Positions 43,579 to 52,022 are shown, counted from the stretch's first letter. The stretch: DNA of 64,000 nucleotides from Clostridia bacterium (GCA_017440805.1 JAFSGN010000022.1:124225-188224), one strand, 5' to 3'. The notes: generated from the letters alone by a model not told the origin. Translations and numbers: made by a program.

Positions 43579-46365
43579 CTATTCCTTTGTCAACTTCTGA
43601 TACATCTTCATAAGTTCAGCCACGCACGAACTCTCGGTTGTGGTCTTGATGTCGAAGCCGTACGCCTGCATTACCGCCCTGTCATTTTCCTGATGCGCAC
43701 GACGCAGTTCGGGAGGCATAGTGAGTTCGTCATACAAGTCAGCAAGAGAACAATCAGGATATAAGGCGCGTGCATCAAGTATAGCCTGCGCCGTCTTTTC
43801 TATCTTTGCTTTCTGCTCGGCTGACGGTGTCGGCCAGGGGAAGTTGTTGTAGACAATGTTATTGGAATACCTATAACTGGGTCCGAAATATCCACAAACA
43901 GTTCTCATCCAAGCCATATGAACATTTGACGTAATTACTCCGAAATGATATAACGAAGCATTAGGCACAAACGATGCACCATTGTTTGCTATTATATCCT
44001 TAGATAAATACCCCACAGGCACATATTTTCGGTTTTTAGAAGTTGTTAGCGGAATAATGAGATAATCGCTGTCTGGTTGCTTAATTTCCATAAATCTATG
44101 CGGGAAATCAGCACCTTTTCTTGTGGCTTCTTTTTTGCTCTCCAATCGAAATTCTCTAACAAGTTGAATTCGCTTTTTTACTTCGGGCATCATATTTATA
44201 TCCCTAGGAGAAGCATCCAAAAGCCACAAACACCACTTCATTGTATTATAAATGAATGTTTCACCGCTCGTAAATCTTTTGAAATATTTTTCAGAATTTG
44301 GTTCTTTCTTTACGAATGCCTCTTTTTCCTCATCAGAAAAAATCAAATGACCGCCCTCTACAGGTTTGCCTCCACTCATCATTCCTGGAACACTACACAA
44401 AGGCTTACTTCTGCTACTAACTATAACATTCGGGGCATCAATCAAATACGCATTGATATTTGAAACTTCTCTAAAACGATTGTCATTGAAGAGATACCGC
44501 TTTGTTTTTACATAAGAAATTCCTATAATTACCACATAAACAGTAGCACTCTTTTCATTTGTTTCATTTGACCACTTGAATGAAGTATGGGCAAAATTAA
44601 TAATCAATCCGTCATCTAATAAGTTTTTCCACAATGGTTCAACCTGCTGACCTTGTGTTATAGAGTCGGTAGATACAAACGCAGCCTTGATTTGTGTTCC
44701 TTTCATCAGGTCTGCAGATTTCTTATACCAGCAAGCAACATAATCCAACACTCCACCGTCTTTTCCAAACAAATTCAATCTGTCATCAGACTGACCATAA
44801 GACAACATTCTTTTGGAGTGTGATTCACTTGACGATGTTCTTCCGCTATTTGCAACAAACGGCGGATTACCCATAATATAATTGAGTTCATTCTTCGGTA
44901 CAACTGATTCCCAGTCTGTACGCAAAGCGTTACCCTCTACAATGTTTGCATAAGATTTAAGAGGAAGAAAATCCAAGTTCATATTTATGATGCTTTCTGT
45001 TTCTTTAAGCATCTGACTTTCTGCTATCCACAACGCCGTCTTCGCAACTGTTACCGCAAAGTCATTGATTTCTATACCGTAGAACTGACCGATAGAAACC
45101 TTTATAATGTTTCCGATATCGAACTGCATCTGACCGCCTGTGAGTTCAAATATAGTCTCATTCTCAAGCCGTCGGAGCGACATATATGTTTCCGTCAAGA
45201 AGTTACCGCTTCCACACGCAGGGTCTAAAAATTTCAAACCCGCAAGTTTTTCCCTGAAAACATTTAATTTGTTCTCACGAATTTTACCTACTTTTATTTC
45301 ACGGATGTTGTCGAACTCCTCACGCAGTTCGTCCAAAAACAATGGGTCTATAACTTTGTGTATGTTCTCAATAGAGGTATAGTGCATACCACCGCTACGT
45401 CTTGTTTCGGGATTCAAGGTACTTTCAAACACCGCACCGAAGATTGTGGGGCTGATACCACTCCAGTCAAAATCTTCGCTTGCTTTTTCAAGCAACAAAT
45501 CAAGAATTCTATCATTAAGTTGTGGTATCTCTATGTTCTCATCTGCAAACAAGCCGCCGTTTACATACGGAAAGTCAAGAAGTGCTGCATCCATATATGG
45601 GTCACGCTCTTCGGGTTTTGTATCGAGCACTTTGAATAAATCTATAAGTGCTCTACGTGCATCCTTCGCCGACACCGACTTCAAATAATTATGAAATTTA
45701 GTGTGTCCACCGAATATACCCGCATCCTCTGCATACAAACAGAATACTAAACGAACGCACAACATATTAAGGCTCTTGAGAGAACTCTCGTTATCTGGAT
45801 TGATATACTGTTTCAAGAGTTCATCGTATAGTACACCTACGATATTACCCGCTTGAATGGAAATCTCCATTTCCTTTTTGATATTCTCGTCGTCTGCATC
45901 AACGAGGAACTGCAAACGATAATACTCTTTTGTTAAATCCTTGAGCAGAATGCTTTCAGGCTCACCCGTAGGCTTCTCCATATCATAAATCAAGAATTCT
46001 TCAAAGTTGCAGGTAACAATCCAACGAGGACGCTGTGAATACGGGAGCACCGCAGAGTAACGTTGAGCCTGCTGAAAAGGTGTAAGCAAACTTCCGTCCG
46101 ACTGCTTAATTGCTTTTCTCAAGTCTTTTCCTGCACCCTTTTGCTCTATAAGAACGTGTGTTGTCGGAATGAAACCATCTATAAAACTCGTATGGTCAAG
46201 ATGTACCTGTTCTTCAAATTTTATGTAGTGAGCAGGATTCTCCACGCCGAATACACTCTCCAAAAGTTCAAGCCAAAAAGGTTGGCTCTCTCCTTTTTCA
46301 TATCCTTTACCCGACCAGTATTCTACAAACCGCTTTGCTGCGGCTTTCTGTTCTGTATCTCTCAT
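43579..46365 (-). CDS. MmeI-like (type IIL/IIG) restriction-modification enzyme
   Basis: 928 residues, close to MmeI (about 920). N-terminal nuclease domain with D-x10-E-Q-K (about 61-74), helical spacer, then an N6-adenine methyltransferase core with motif I L-D-P-A-C-G-S-G-N-F (about 370-379) and motif IV N-P-P-F, followed by a target-recognition domain and a C-terminal helical region. Such single-chain enzymes methylate one strand of the site and cut at a fixed distance. The start at 46365 is chosen for its GGAG and for the family N-terminus; the frame runs 19 codons further up. Own perfect promoter. Confidence 0.92.
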   Translation of the reverse strand: MRDTEQKAAAKRFVEYWSGKGYEKGESQPFWLELLESVFGVENPAHYIKFEEQVHLDHTSFIDGFIPTTHVLIEQKGAGKDLRKAIKQSDGSLLTPFQQAQRYSAVLPYSQRPRWIVTCNFEEFLIYDMEKPTGEPESILLKDLTKEYYRLQFLVDADDENIKKEMEISIQAGNIVGVLYDELLKQYINPDNESSLKSLNMLCVRLVFCLYAEDAGIFGGHTKFHNYLKSVSAKDARRALIDLFKVLDTKPEERDPYMDAALLDFPYVNGGLFADENIEIPQLNDRILDLLLEKASEDFDWSGISPTIFGAVFESTLNPETRRSGGMHYTSIENIHKVIDPLFLDELREEFDNIREIKVGKIRENKLNVFREKLAGLKFLDPACGSGNFLTETYMSLRRLENETIFELTGGQMQFDIGNIIKVSIGQFYGIEINDFAVTVAKTALWIAESQMLKETESIINMNLDFLPLKSYANIVEGNALRTDWESVVPKNELNYIMGNPPFVANSGRTSSSESHSKRMLSYGQSDDRLNLFGKDGGVLDYVACWYKKSADLMKGTQIKAAFVSTDSITQGQQVEPLWKNLLDDGLIINFAHTSFKWSNETNEKSATVYVVIIGISYVKTKRYLFNDNRFREVSNINAYLIDAPNVIVSSRSKPLCSVPGMMSGGKPVEGGHLIFSDEEKEAFVKKEPNSEKYFKRFTSGETFIYNTMKWCLWLLDASPRDINMMPEVKKRIQLVREFRLESKKEATRKGADFPHRFMEIKQPDSDYLIIPLTTSKNRKYVPVGYLSKDIIANNGASFVPNASLYHFGVITSNVHMAWMRTVCGYFGPSYRYSNNIVYNNFPWPTPSAEQKAKIEKTAQAILDARALYPDCSLADLYDELTMPPELRRAHQENDRAVMQAYGFDIKTTTESSCVAELMKMYQKLTKE

Positions 46366-46401
46366 ATGTATTACTCCAACTTTATTTGATACTATATTTT
46401 T

Positions 46402-46430
46402 ATTATACCACCATTGGCACAAAGTGTCAA
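46402..46430 (-). promoter_or_regulatory. Consensus sigma-A promoter of the restriction-modification unit
   Basis: Minus strand TTGACA (46425-46430), 17-base spacer, TATAAT (46402-46407), 37 bases before the start codon. Both boxes are perfect. Confidence 0.85.
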
Positions 46431-46646
46431 CTCATCATTTAAAGTTTCTGCATTGAAATTGCAATGGCGTGTGAGGGTGGCAGTCATCAGTTTCAATACA
46501 GGTAACCGTGAGTGTAAGTTGTGCTTCACTCGAAATCAGCAAAAATATGATAAAATGCAGTTATGGTTTTCGTCGCCATTTCGGATGACGTATCCGAGAT
46601 GCCAAGGACAAGTATATAGTTATTTACTTGAAAGTGATATTGTATG
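46431..46646. other. Non-coding stretch between the restriction promoter and the right repeat
   Basis: About 215 bases without a supported gene. A small open frame here lacks a ribosome binding site and any family resemblance. The inverted pair CATTG/GCAATG at 46461-46476 is the only structure seen. It may be leftover DNA from an earlier integration event. Confidence 0.4.
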
Positions 46647-46657
46647 CCTCGCCTCCA
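46647..46657 (+). other. Candidate right attachment remnant (tmRNA 3'-end match)
   Basis: CCTCGCCTCCA, identical to 29962-29972 at the tmRNA 3' end, at the start of repeat copy 2. A partial tmRNA 3' end at the distal border is what integration at ssrA leaves behind. Confidence 0.5.
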
Positions 46658-46817
46658 TAGAAAAAACCAAGTCAGAATGACTTGGCTTTTTTCAGTTTAA
46701 TCCGTCTTGCGATGGAATAAATCCGCTTTGCGGATGAAATCACTTTGTGATGAAATCGTCTTCGACGGATTAAAAACGGATTTAATTTCATCGTGCAAAG
46801 CACGATTTCATACTAAG
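46653..46817. repeat. 165-bp direct repeat, copy 2
   Basis: Second copy of the terminator-plus-hairpin repeat, start-to-start distance 3,999 bases from copy 1. Mismatches are A to T at the position after CAGTT (46698 region) and C to T in GCGACGG, the latter keeping a G-U pair in its hairpin. Copy 2 carries its own terminator stem at 46667-46685. Confidence 0.9.
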
Positions 46818-46865
46818 CACAATTGACTCAATATTTCCCAAATTGTCTGTTGATGAGTTTTGCAT
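46788..46865 (-). pseudogene. Truncated gene start (or leader peptide) at the island border
   Basis: A 25-codon frame begins at 46865 with a textbook AAGGAGGG site 5 bases upstream and a good promoter. Its first 16 codons are unique DNA, but from 46817 it enters repeat copy 2 and stops at 46788. The rest of the gene is not in the window. Most likely a chromosomal gene cut by the insertion. A leader peptide reading into the hairpin array and terminator is the other option. Confidence 0.55.
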
Positions 46866-46916
46866 TTTAACCCTCCTTCACTTTATACACGAACAAAAAT
46901 CTCATTTGGTCAATTT

Positions 46917-46946
46917 ATTATATCATATGATTTAAAAAACTCTCAA
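46917..46946 (-). promoter_or_regulatory. Promoter of the truncated leftward frame
   Basis: Minus strand TTGAGA (46941-46946), 18-base spacer, TATAAT (46917-46922). Confidence 0.5.
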
Positions 46947-46958
46947 AATTTGCTTTGA

Positions 46959-46987
46959 TTGACATTTATTTTATTTTATGTTATAAT
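46959..46987 (+). promoter_or_regulatory. Consensus sigma-A promoter of the ATP-grasp operon
   Basis: Perfect TTGACA (46959-46964), 17-base spacer, TATAAT (46982-46987), about 90 bases before the first gene. Confidence 0.8.
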
Positions 46988-47077
46988 GAATTCAGAAAGT
47001 AAAATCAACAAATTACAAGACGGCGTGATTGGAGATACATTTCAGATTAACAATAAATATCCGTATAAGATGGTGTT

Positions 47078-48175
47078 ATGAAAAATATTATTATTACCGA
47101 TGCAAAATACCGCACTTCCCTTGCGATAATACATTCTCTTGCCGGAGAAAAATACAATATAATCGTGTGTCAGACAGACGATTATAAAAAAACGCCCCTT
47201 TCCTTTAAGTCAAAGTATATAAAAAGGGCAGTTTTTTTGCGTGAGGACAACTACAAAAATGATTTACTGGAACTTATAAAAGAGTCGGATTTTCCTGTTG
47301 TTCTTCCTGTGGGGGCAAAAACGGTTGAACTTTTAAGCAGAGAGCAAGAGGAATTTTCAAAATATTGTTCTTTTATTGTTTCGTCTCCCGATGTTCTTGA
47401 AAAGTCCAATGACAAAAAAGCGGTGATGCGTGTTGCGCGGGATTTGGATATTCCCACTCCAAAGGATTATGTTGCCCAGCCTGACAGTTATCCGGTTATA
47501 GTAAAGCCTTTCTGCGGTGAGAAATTCGGACTTCACGCCGAAGAGCGTTATATAAAAGCAAATAATGCCCGGCAGTATCATAAAGCGATTACGGAAATGA
47601 GCCGTTACGACTCCTCACCTATTGTTCAGGAATATGTAGAGGGCGCAAGTGTGGGAGTATGCGTTATAATGGACCGCAACTCCGAAGCAGTCGGATACAT
47701 CTGTCACAAGAGGATAAGAGAATATCCCATTGCAGGAGGCCCGTCGACCTGCTGTAAAACAATATATGAGCCGGAACTTGTGGAAAAGTCCATTTTACTG
47801 CTTAAGGAAATAAATTTCCGCGGTATTGCAATGGTGGAATACAAAGGGGGCAAACTGCTGGAAATCAATCCCCGTGTATGGGGCAGTTTTCCGTTGACGG
47901 AAAAATCAAAGAGCAATTTCACGAAAAACTGGGTAAATTGCATTTCAGGTATGGAATGCGAAGATAATTTTTATAAAAGCAATGTAAAAATGCATTTTGT
48001 GGTCAATGACTCACTTTCGGTTTTTAAACACTTATTATGCGGACATTTTTCACAATTTTTCCGTGGTATTTCGGACTTTTTCAATCCCTTTGTAAAAGAA
48101 GCATTATTCTCTTTTGATGACCCTGTTCCCTTTTTTGTTTATTTAAGAAATTTGTTTTTTCAGAGGTTTTTATGA
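47078..48175 (+). CDS. ATP-grasp domain protein
   Basis: 365 residues. An N-terminal Rossmann-like preATP-grasp part (1-105) leads into the ATP-grasp fold with V-I-V-K-P-F (about 144-149), and the Mg-binding E-I-N-P-R-V-W-G-S (about 267-275). The C-terminal 70 residues are hydrophobic and may associate with the membrane. ATP-grasp enzymes ligate carboxylates to amines via acyl-phosphate; the substrates are unknown. First of three genes (with PHP and deacetylase), overlapping the next by 4 bases. Confidence 0.85.
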   Translation: MKNIIITDAKYRTSLAIIHSLAGEKYNIIVCQTDDYKKTPLSFKSKYIKRAVFLREDNYKNDLLELIKESDFPVVLPVGAKTVELLSREQEEFSKYCSFIVSSPDVLEKSNDKKAVMRVARDLDIPTPKDYVAQPDSYPVIVKPFCGEKFGLHAEERYIKANNARQYHKAITEMSRYDSSPIVQEYVEGASVGVCVIMDRNSEAVGYICHKRIREYPIAGGPSTCCKTIYEPELVEKSILLLKEINFRGIAMVEYKGGKLLEINPRVWGSFPLTEKSKSNFTKNWVNCISGMECEDNFYKSNVKMHFVVNDSLSVFKHLLCGHFSQFFRGISDFFNPFVKEALFSFDDPVPFFVYLRNLFFQRFL

Positions 48176-48951
48176 AATTAAAAATCGATTTTCATATACA
48201 CTCGCAAAAATCATTTGACAGCACAATGTCCGTTCAGCAGATAATTGAAACCGCCAGACAGAAAGGTCTTGACGGAGTGTGTATCTGCGACCATGCATGT
48301 ACTGATATAAAAGATATTCTTGAAAACGACAATGACGATTTCATTATTATACCCGCAGTTGAATTTACAACCGGCACAAATCACATAATTTCTTTGTTTC
48401 TTGAAAAAGAACCGCAAATCAATCTGAAAGAAAATTTATGTGCGGAACTTAATGAGATAGTTGCCGAGACAAAGCGATGCAACGGTATATGTATACTGGC
48501 TCATCCGTTTCAGAACCTGAAAAAAGGTATTGATTCGGTTTTAAAACAAACAGAGAGTATATTGCCTCTTATTGACGGAATGGAAATTTACAATTCAAGA
48601 GCCCCGTACAAATATTCATGTGCAAACATTATTGCCGGGGCACACGCCGAAAGGTTGAAGGTCAGGACAGTCACCGCGGGCAGCGATGCTCACCTTACAG
48701 AAGAAATCGGCAATGCCTATTGCACAGTTGAATGTGAGTCCCGTTCACTTAATGATATAAAAAAGGCTGTTATTGACGGTAAAGTTGAAATACACGGTCA
48801 TCATTGCAACAGAACTTCAATAGTTAAAAGCAATCTTATAAAGGCACGAAAAACAAACTCTACTGTGATTTACAAACTTAAATCATATATCAAATATCCC
48901 ATTTTTTCAGTAAAAGATATAACAGATAAGATTTTCGGAAGGAAATACTAA
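48172..48951 (+). CDS. PHP-domain metal-dependent phosphoesterase
   Basis: 259 residues. PHP metal-binding motifs are complete: D-F-H-I-H-S (H8, H10), C-D-H-A-C (about 38-42), a Glu in P-A-V-E-F, L-A-H-P-F (about 109-113), and G-S-D-A-H (about 172-176). PHP enzymes hydrolyse phosphoesters, for example histidinol phosphate, 3',5'-bisphosphates or oligonucleotides; which applies is unknown. ATGA overlap with the ATP-grasp gene and one base before the deacetylase gene point to strict co-expression. Confidence 0.88.
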   Translation: MKLKIDFHIHSQKSFDSTMSVQQIIETARQKGLDGVCICDHACTDIKDILENDNDDFIIIPAVEFTTGTNHIISLFLEKEPQINLKENLCAELNEIVAETKRCNGICILAHPFQNLKKGIDSVLKQTESILPLIDGMEIYNSRAPYKYSCANIIAGAHAERLKVRTVTAGSDAHLTEEIGNAYCTVECESRSLNDIKKAVIDGKVEIHGHHCNRTSIVKSNLIKARKTNSTVIYKLKSYIKYPIFSVKDITDKIFGRKY

Positions 48952-48952
48952 A

Positions 48953-50179
48953 ATGTCCTCAATTGTCAGAATAGGAAAGAAAATTAAAAAAATTCTCCGC
49001 CCCTCCCGCCCTTTTATCACTTTTTCACGCAGGGTAAATTATGTCAAAACAGACCTTAAAGTCTGTGCAATGACCTTTGACGACGGTCCGATGTTGCTGC
49101 CTGCCTCTCCCGACAGTTTTTCGGGAAAGGCTCTTACGGAGATTTTGCTTGACACTCTCGACAAATACTCTGCCAAGGGAACTTTTGACATTATCGGAAC
49201 AACAAAAGACAACTATCCCGACCAAGCCGGCAAACTCGGCTCTGCATCATGGGGCGGAATAAAGTTCGACCATTATCCGGACATTCATCTTGACAACATG
49301 GGCGGTGCAATCAACGGAGAAAAATATATACGCCGTATGATTGAAGACGGCCATACTCTTTCCAACCACGGTTACAGACACATAATATATGGAAAAAAAC
49401 CATTTGTTTACGGAAACAGAGAACATTTTGATTGTGTAAATCAGGTTGTTGAGGACACAAAAAAACTTAACGATTATATTGCAGAAAAATATAATTACAG
49501 AATTTCCCTGGGAAGACCGCCTCATTATGTGGACAAAATAAAAAATGGTTTTTCATCGTATGATGTGTATTCGGTTCTTGGAATGAACTACCTGGGGGCA
49601 AGTTTTGACGGCGGAGGATGGCTGCCGCTGGGCAGTATAGAACAAGAAATTGAGGATATGGTTAATCCAATGAAAGCGGCTCTGGAACAAAATCCCAATG
49701 CTTTCTGCGGCAAAATTATTTTCCAGAAAGACGGCTATAACATGGCTAAGCGGACGCCTGTTGCCTTTGCTCTGGAAAAGCAGCTTAAACTCCTGAGTGA
49801 TTACGGCTATACCGTTACAGGCGTTGATAAACTTATGGATATTTCTCAATTTTCGGATATATCACCCGAGCATCCGCTGTATGAAAAATTGTGTGTCCTT
49901 TCAAAAACAAGACCTGTTGTTTTTTCTGACAACTGTCTTTATCTTGATAAGATTATGACAAAAGGAGAATTTGCCCTGCTTTTATCATCTTTTGAAACAC
50001 AGAAAATCTCAACATACAAAAGTCGTTTGTCCGACGCGATGAACGAAGTTTACGGTAGAAATTTTAATCCTGCCTCCCCTGTTGATAAAAGCATTATTAA
50101 ATCATTCAAGGAATACTTCATTGAATATCCAGAGGATTTTTCAAGATATAATATTTTCAAAAACATCCTTTTGACTTGA
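48953..50179 (+). CDS. Polysaccharide deacetylase (NodB-fold) protein
   Basis: 408 residues. NodB motif 1 T-F-D-D-G-P (41-46), motif 2 H-T-L-S-N-H-G-Y-R-H (134-143, with both metal His), and motif 3 G-R-P-P-H-Y (187-192) are all recognisable, so the zinc site looks intact. No signal peptide is seen, the N-terminus being basic instead, so it may act in the cytoplasm. An extended C-terminal region (about 290-408) is not part of the core. Substrate could be a lipid-linked or nucleotide-linked N-acetyl sugar; that is inference. Confidence 0.88.
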   Translation: MSSIVRIGKKIKKILRPSRPFITFSRRVNYVKTDLKVCAMTFDDGPMLLPASPDSFSGKALTEILLDTLDKYSAKGTFDIIGTTKDNYPDQAGKLGSASWGGIKFDHYPDIHLDNMGGAINGEKYIRRMIEDGHTLSNHGYRHIIYGKKPFVYGNREHFDCVNQVVEDTKKLNDYIAEKYNYRISLGRPPHYVDKIKNGFSSYDVYSVLGMNYLGASFDGGGWLPLGSIEQEIEDMVNPMKAALEQNPNAFCGKIIFQKDGYNMAKRTPVAFALEKQLKLLSDYGYTVTGVDKLMDISQFSDISPEHPLYEKLCVLSKTRPVVFSDNCLYLDKIMTKGEFALLLSSFETQKISTYKSRLSDAMNEVYGRNFNPASPVDKSIIKSFKEYFIEYPEDFSRYNIFKNILLT

Positions 50180-50260
50180 AAAATGTATCAATAAATAAAA
50201 CAATTTAAGTACGAATTGTAAAGATTAATTGTTTTTTTAATAAAAAAATTGTTGTTGCTA

Positions 50261-50289
50261 TTGCATAAAATAATTTTTTGCGGTATAAT
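50261..50289 (+). promoter_or_regulatory. Sigma-A promoter of ireB
   Basis: TTGCAT (50261-50266), 17-base spacer, TATAAT (50284-50289), 37 bases before the start codon. Confidence 0.7.
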
Positions 50290-50325
50290 ATTACAGTATA
50301 GTAATTTGCATAGGAGGGTTAAAAC

Positions 50326-50583
50326 ATGAGCGAAAACAAGAAACAAACCATTACTTTTGACATAAAAAAGACTCGTGAAGACGAAATTCACGAAATCATT
50401 ACAAGCGTTTATAATGCTTTGCTTGAAAAAGGGTACAACCCCATCAATCAGTTGGTTGGTTACATCATGTCTGAAGACCCAACCTATATAACCAATCACA
50501 ATAATGCCCGCGGTCTTATCAGAAAATTTGACCGTGAAGAACTTATGAAGGTTTTGGTTAAGAATTATTTGAACATAAAATGA
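50326..50583 (+). CDS. ireB: IreB-family regulatory phosphoprotein
   Basis: 85 residues, the exact size of the IreB/UPF0297 family, with the conserved E-x-I-x-x-V-Y-x-A-L-x-E-K-G-Y-N-P-I-x-Q-x-V-G-Y core (split here for length). In Enterococcus IreB is phosphorylated by the PASTA kinase IreK and affects cephalosporin resistance. The Thr-rich N-terminus (T9, T11) could hold the phosphosites. GGAGGG lies 9 bases before the ATG. ruvX, its usual neighbour, is absent. Confidence 0.92.
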   Translation: MSENKKQTITFDIKKTREDEIHEIITSVYNALLEKGYNPINQLVGYIMSEDPTYITNHNNARGLIRKFDREELMKVLVKNYLNIK

Positions 50584-50596
50584 GAGGAAGATATTG

Positions 50597-50881
50597 ATGC
50601 CCGAAAACACTTGCGTAATGTATAAGAATAAACCGCTTGTAAGAAACAACAATGTTATTTGCTACGGTTATCCCACGGACAAGGCAGTACTTATTCTTAC
50701 GGCTTTTATGACAAGAGATTTTGAAGGACATGAGTTGTCGGACAAAATTCTTGTTCAGGTTATGAGTACAGACGCTTCCCTTTCACCTACCGAACGGCTT
50801 TTAAAACAGACTGACCGTGCAACACTTTCGGAAGCCCTGGAAATCGGTTCAAAATGGCTGGAAAGAGAATTAAGTAAATAA
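50597..50881 (+). CDS. Small conserved-looking protein of unknown function
   Basis: 94 residues, mixed alpha/beta, with a V-M-Y-K-N-K-P-L-V-R start and G-Y-P-T-D-K-A near residue 25. GAGGAAG 8 bases before the ATG supports it. It follows ireB by 13 bases and shares its terminator, so it is co-transcribed with ireB. No family recognised. Confidence 0.65.
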   Translation: MPENTCVMYKNKPLVRNNNVICYGYPTDKAVLILTAFMTRDFEGHELSDKILVQVMSTDASLSPTERLLKQTDRATLSEALEIGSKWLERELSK

Positions 50882-50893
50882 TTACAAAAGTAT

Positions 50894-50928
50894 ACGGCAG
50901 TTGCTCAAGTGCAACTGCCGTTCTTTTA
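50894..50928. terminator. Bidirectional terminator after ireB unit
   Basis: An 11-bp stem (50894-50904 with 50911-50921) and T-rich tail. It also falls 3' of the convergent dehydrogenase gene. Confidence 0.85.
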
Positions 50929-51861
50929 TATAACCTGGTTTTGGATATTGCCTTTTAAGAAGTTTTCCAGATTTTCCTTTACAACTTTCATAAGTCTTGT
51001 ACGAGCCTCAAAAGTCGCCCAGGCAAGATGAGGTGTTATGAGAGTGTTTGGTGCAGCCAAAAGCGGATTATCAGATTTCGGAGGTTCGCAAGATAAAACA
51101 TCTGCCGCAAACCCTTTTATTTTGCCATGTATCAAAGCATCGCTTACTGCCTTTTCGTCGATAAGTCCTCCGCGTGATGTGTTTATTATATACACACCGT
51201 CACGCATTTTGGAAATGTTTTCTTTGTTTATTATTTTGTCCGTATCTTTATTCATGGGGCAATGAAGAGAAATTATATTGCTTTGCGACAAAACTTTATC
51301 AAGAGATACACGGCCTTCTTTCATTGTGCTTCCTGTCATTATAACATTCATTCCGAATGCCTTTGCAATTTCGGCGACTCTTGTTCCGATTTTTCCGCTT
51401 CCGATTAACCCCAGAGTTTTGCCGCAAAGTTCAATCTGTGGAGAAAGCCAATAACAAAAATCCGCATTGGATGACCATTTGCCGTTCTTTACGCTTTCAT
51501 TGTGAACAGATGCACGATTCATCAACTCAAGCATCAGTGTAAAAGTATGCTGTGCAACAGACTCGGTACTGTATGCAGGAACATTTGTTACAATTATCCC
51601 CTTTTTATAGGCATATTCGGTGTCTACAACATTATATCCTGTTGCGGTAATTCCTATATATTTTAATTTGGGCAACCGGTCAATAAGCGGTTTATCAAAA
51701 ACTATTTTATTTATTATAACTGCGTCGGCGTCCTTTGTACGCTCATAAACATCTTTCTCGCCTGTTCTTTCATACACTTCATATTCTCCCGACCCGGAAA
51801 GCCACTGCCAACTCAAGTCTCCGGGATTGACGCCGTATCCGTCAAGTACAACTGTTTTCAT
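50926..51861 (-). CDS. D-2-hydroxyacid dehydrogenase (glycerate-dehydrogenase type)
   Basis: 311 residues. A two-domain NAD enzyme: catalytic parts at both ends and a central Rossmann domain with G-L-I-G-S-G-K-I-G-T-R (about 144-154). The catalytic Arg lies in I-N-T-S-R-G-G-L-I-D (about 228-237), Glu is in the next segment and His in T-P-H-L-A-W (about 281-286). Probably reduces hydroxypyruvate or another 2-oxoacid. The ATG at 51861 fits the family start K-T-V-V-L-D and AAAGGA; 8 codons further upstream are also open. Confidence 0.9.
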   Translation of the reverse strand: MKTVVLDGYGVNPGDLSWQWLSGSGEYEVYERTGEKDVYERTKDADAVIINKIVFDKPLIDRLPKLKYIGITATGYNVVDTEYAYKKGIIVTNVPAYSTESVAQHTFTLMLELMNRASVHNESVKNGKWSSNADFCYWLSPQIELCGKTLGLIGSGKIGTRVAEIAKAFGMNVIMTGSTMKEGRVSLDKVLSQSNIISLHCPMNKDTDKIINKENISKMRDGVYIINTSRGGLIDEKAVSDALIHGKIKGFAADVLSCEPPKSDNPLLAAPNTLITPHLAWATFEARTRLMKVVKENLENFLKGNIQNQVI

Positions 51862-51896
51862 TTGGAAACCATCCTTTTTCTTCAATTTATATTTTA

Positions 51897-51925
51897 ATTA
51901 TAGCACATATTTCATACAATGTAAA
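51897..51925 (-). promoter_or_regulatory. Sigma-A promoter of the dehydrogenase
   Basis: Minus strand TTTACA (51920-51925), 17-base spacer, TATAAT (51897-51902). Confidence 0.65.
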
Positions 51926-52022
51926 AGGTATAATTTTAAAATTTCCGGCATTTAATTTAAATCTTACAACTCATCTATAATCAGTTTATATGCTTAATCT
52001 GACAGTTTTATAACAAAACATC

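Noticed and set aside
46414..46680. 88-codon plus-strand frame at the island's right edge
   Set aside because: No ribosome binding site, no family resemblance, and it runs into the repeat's terminator.
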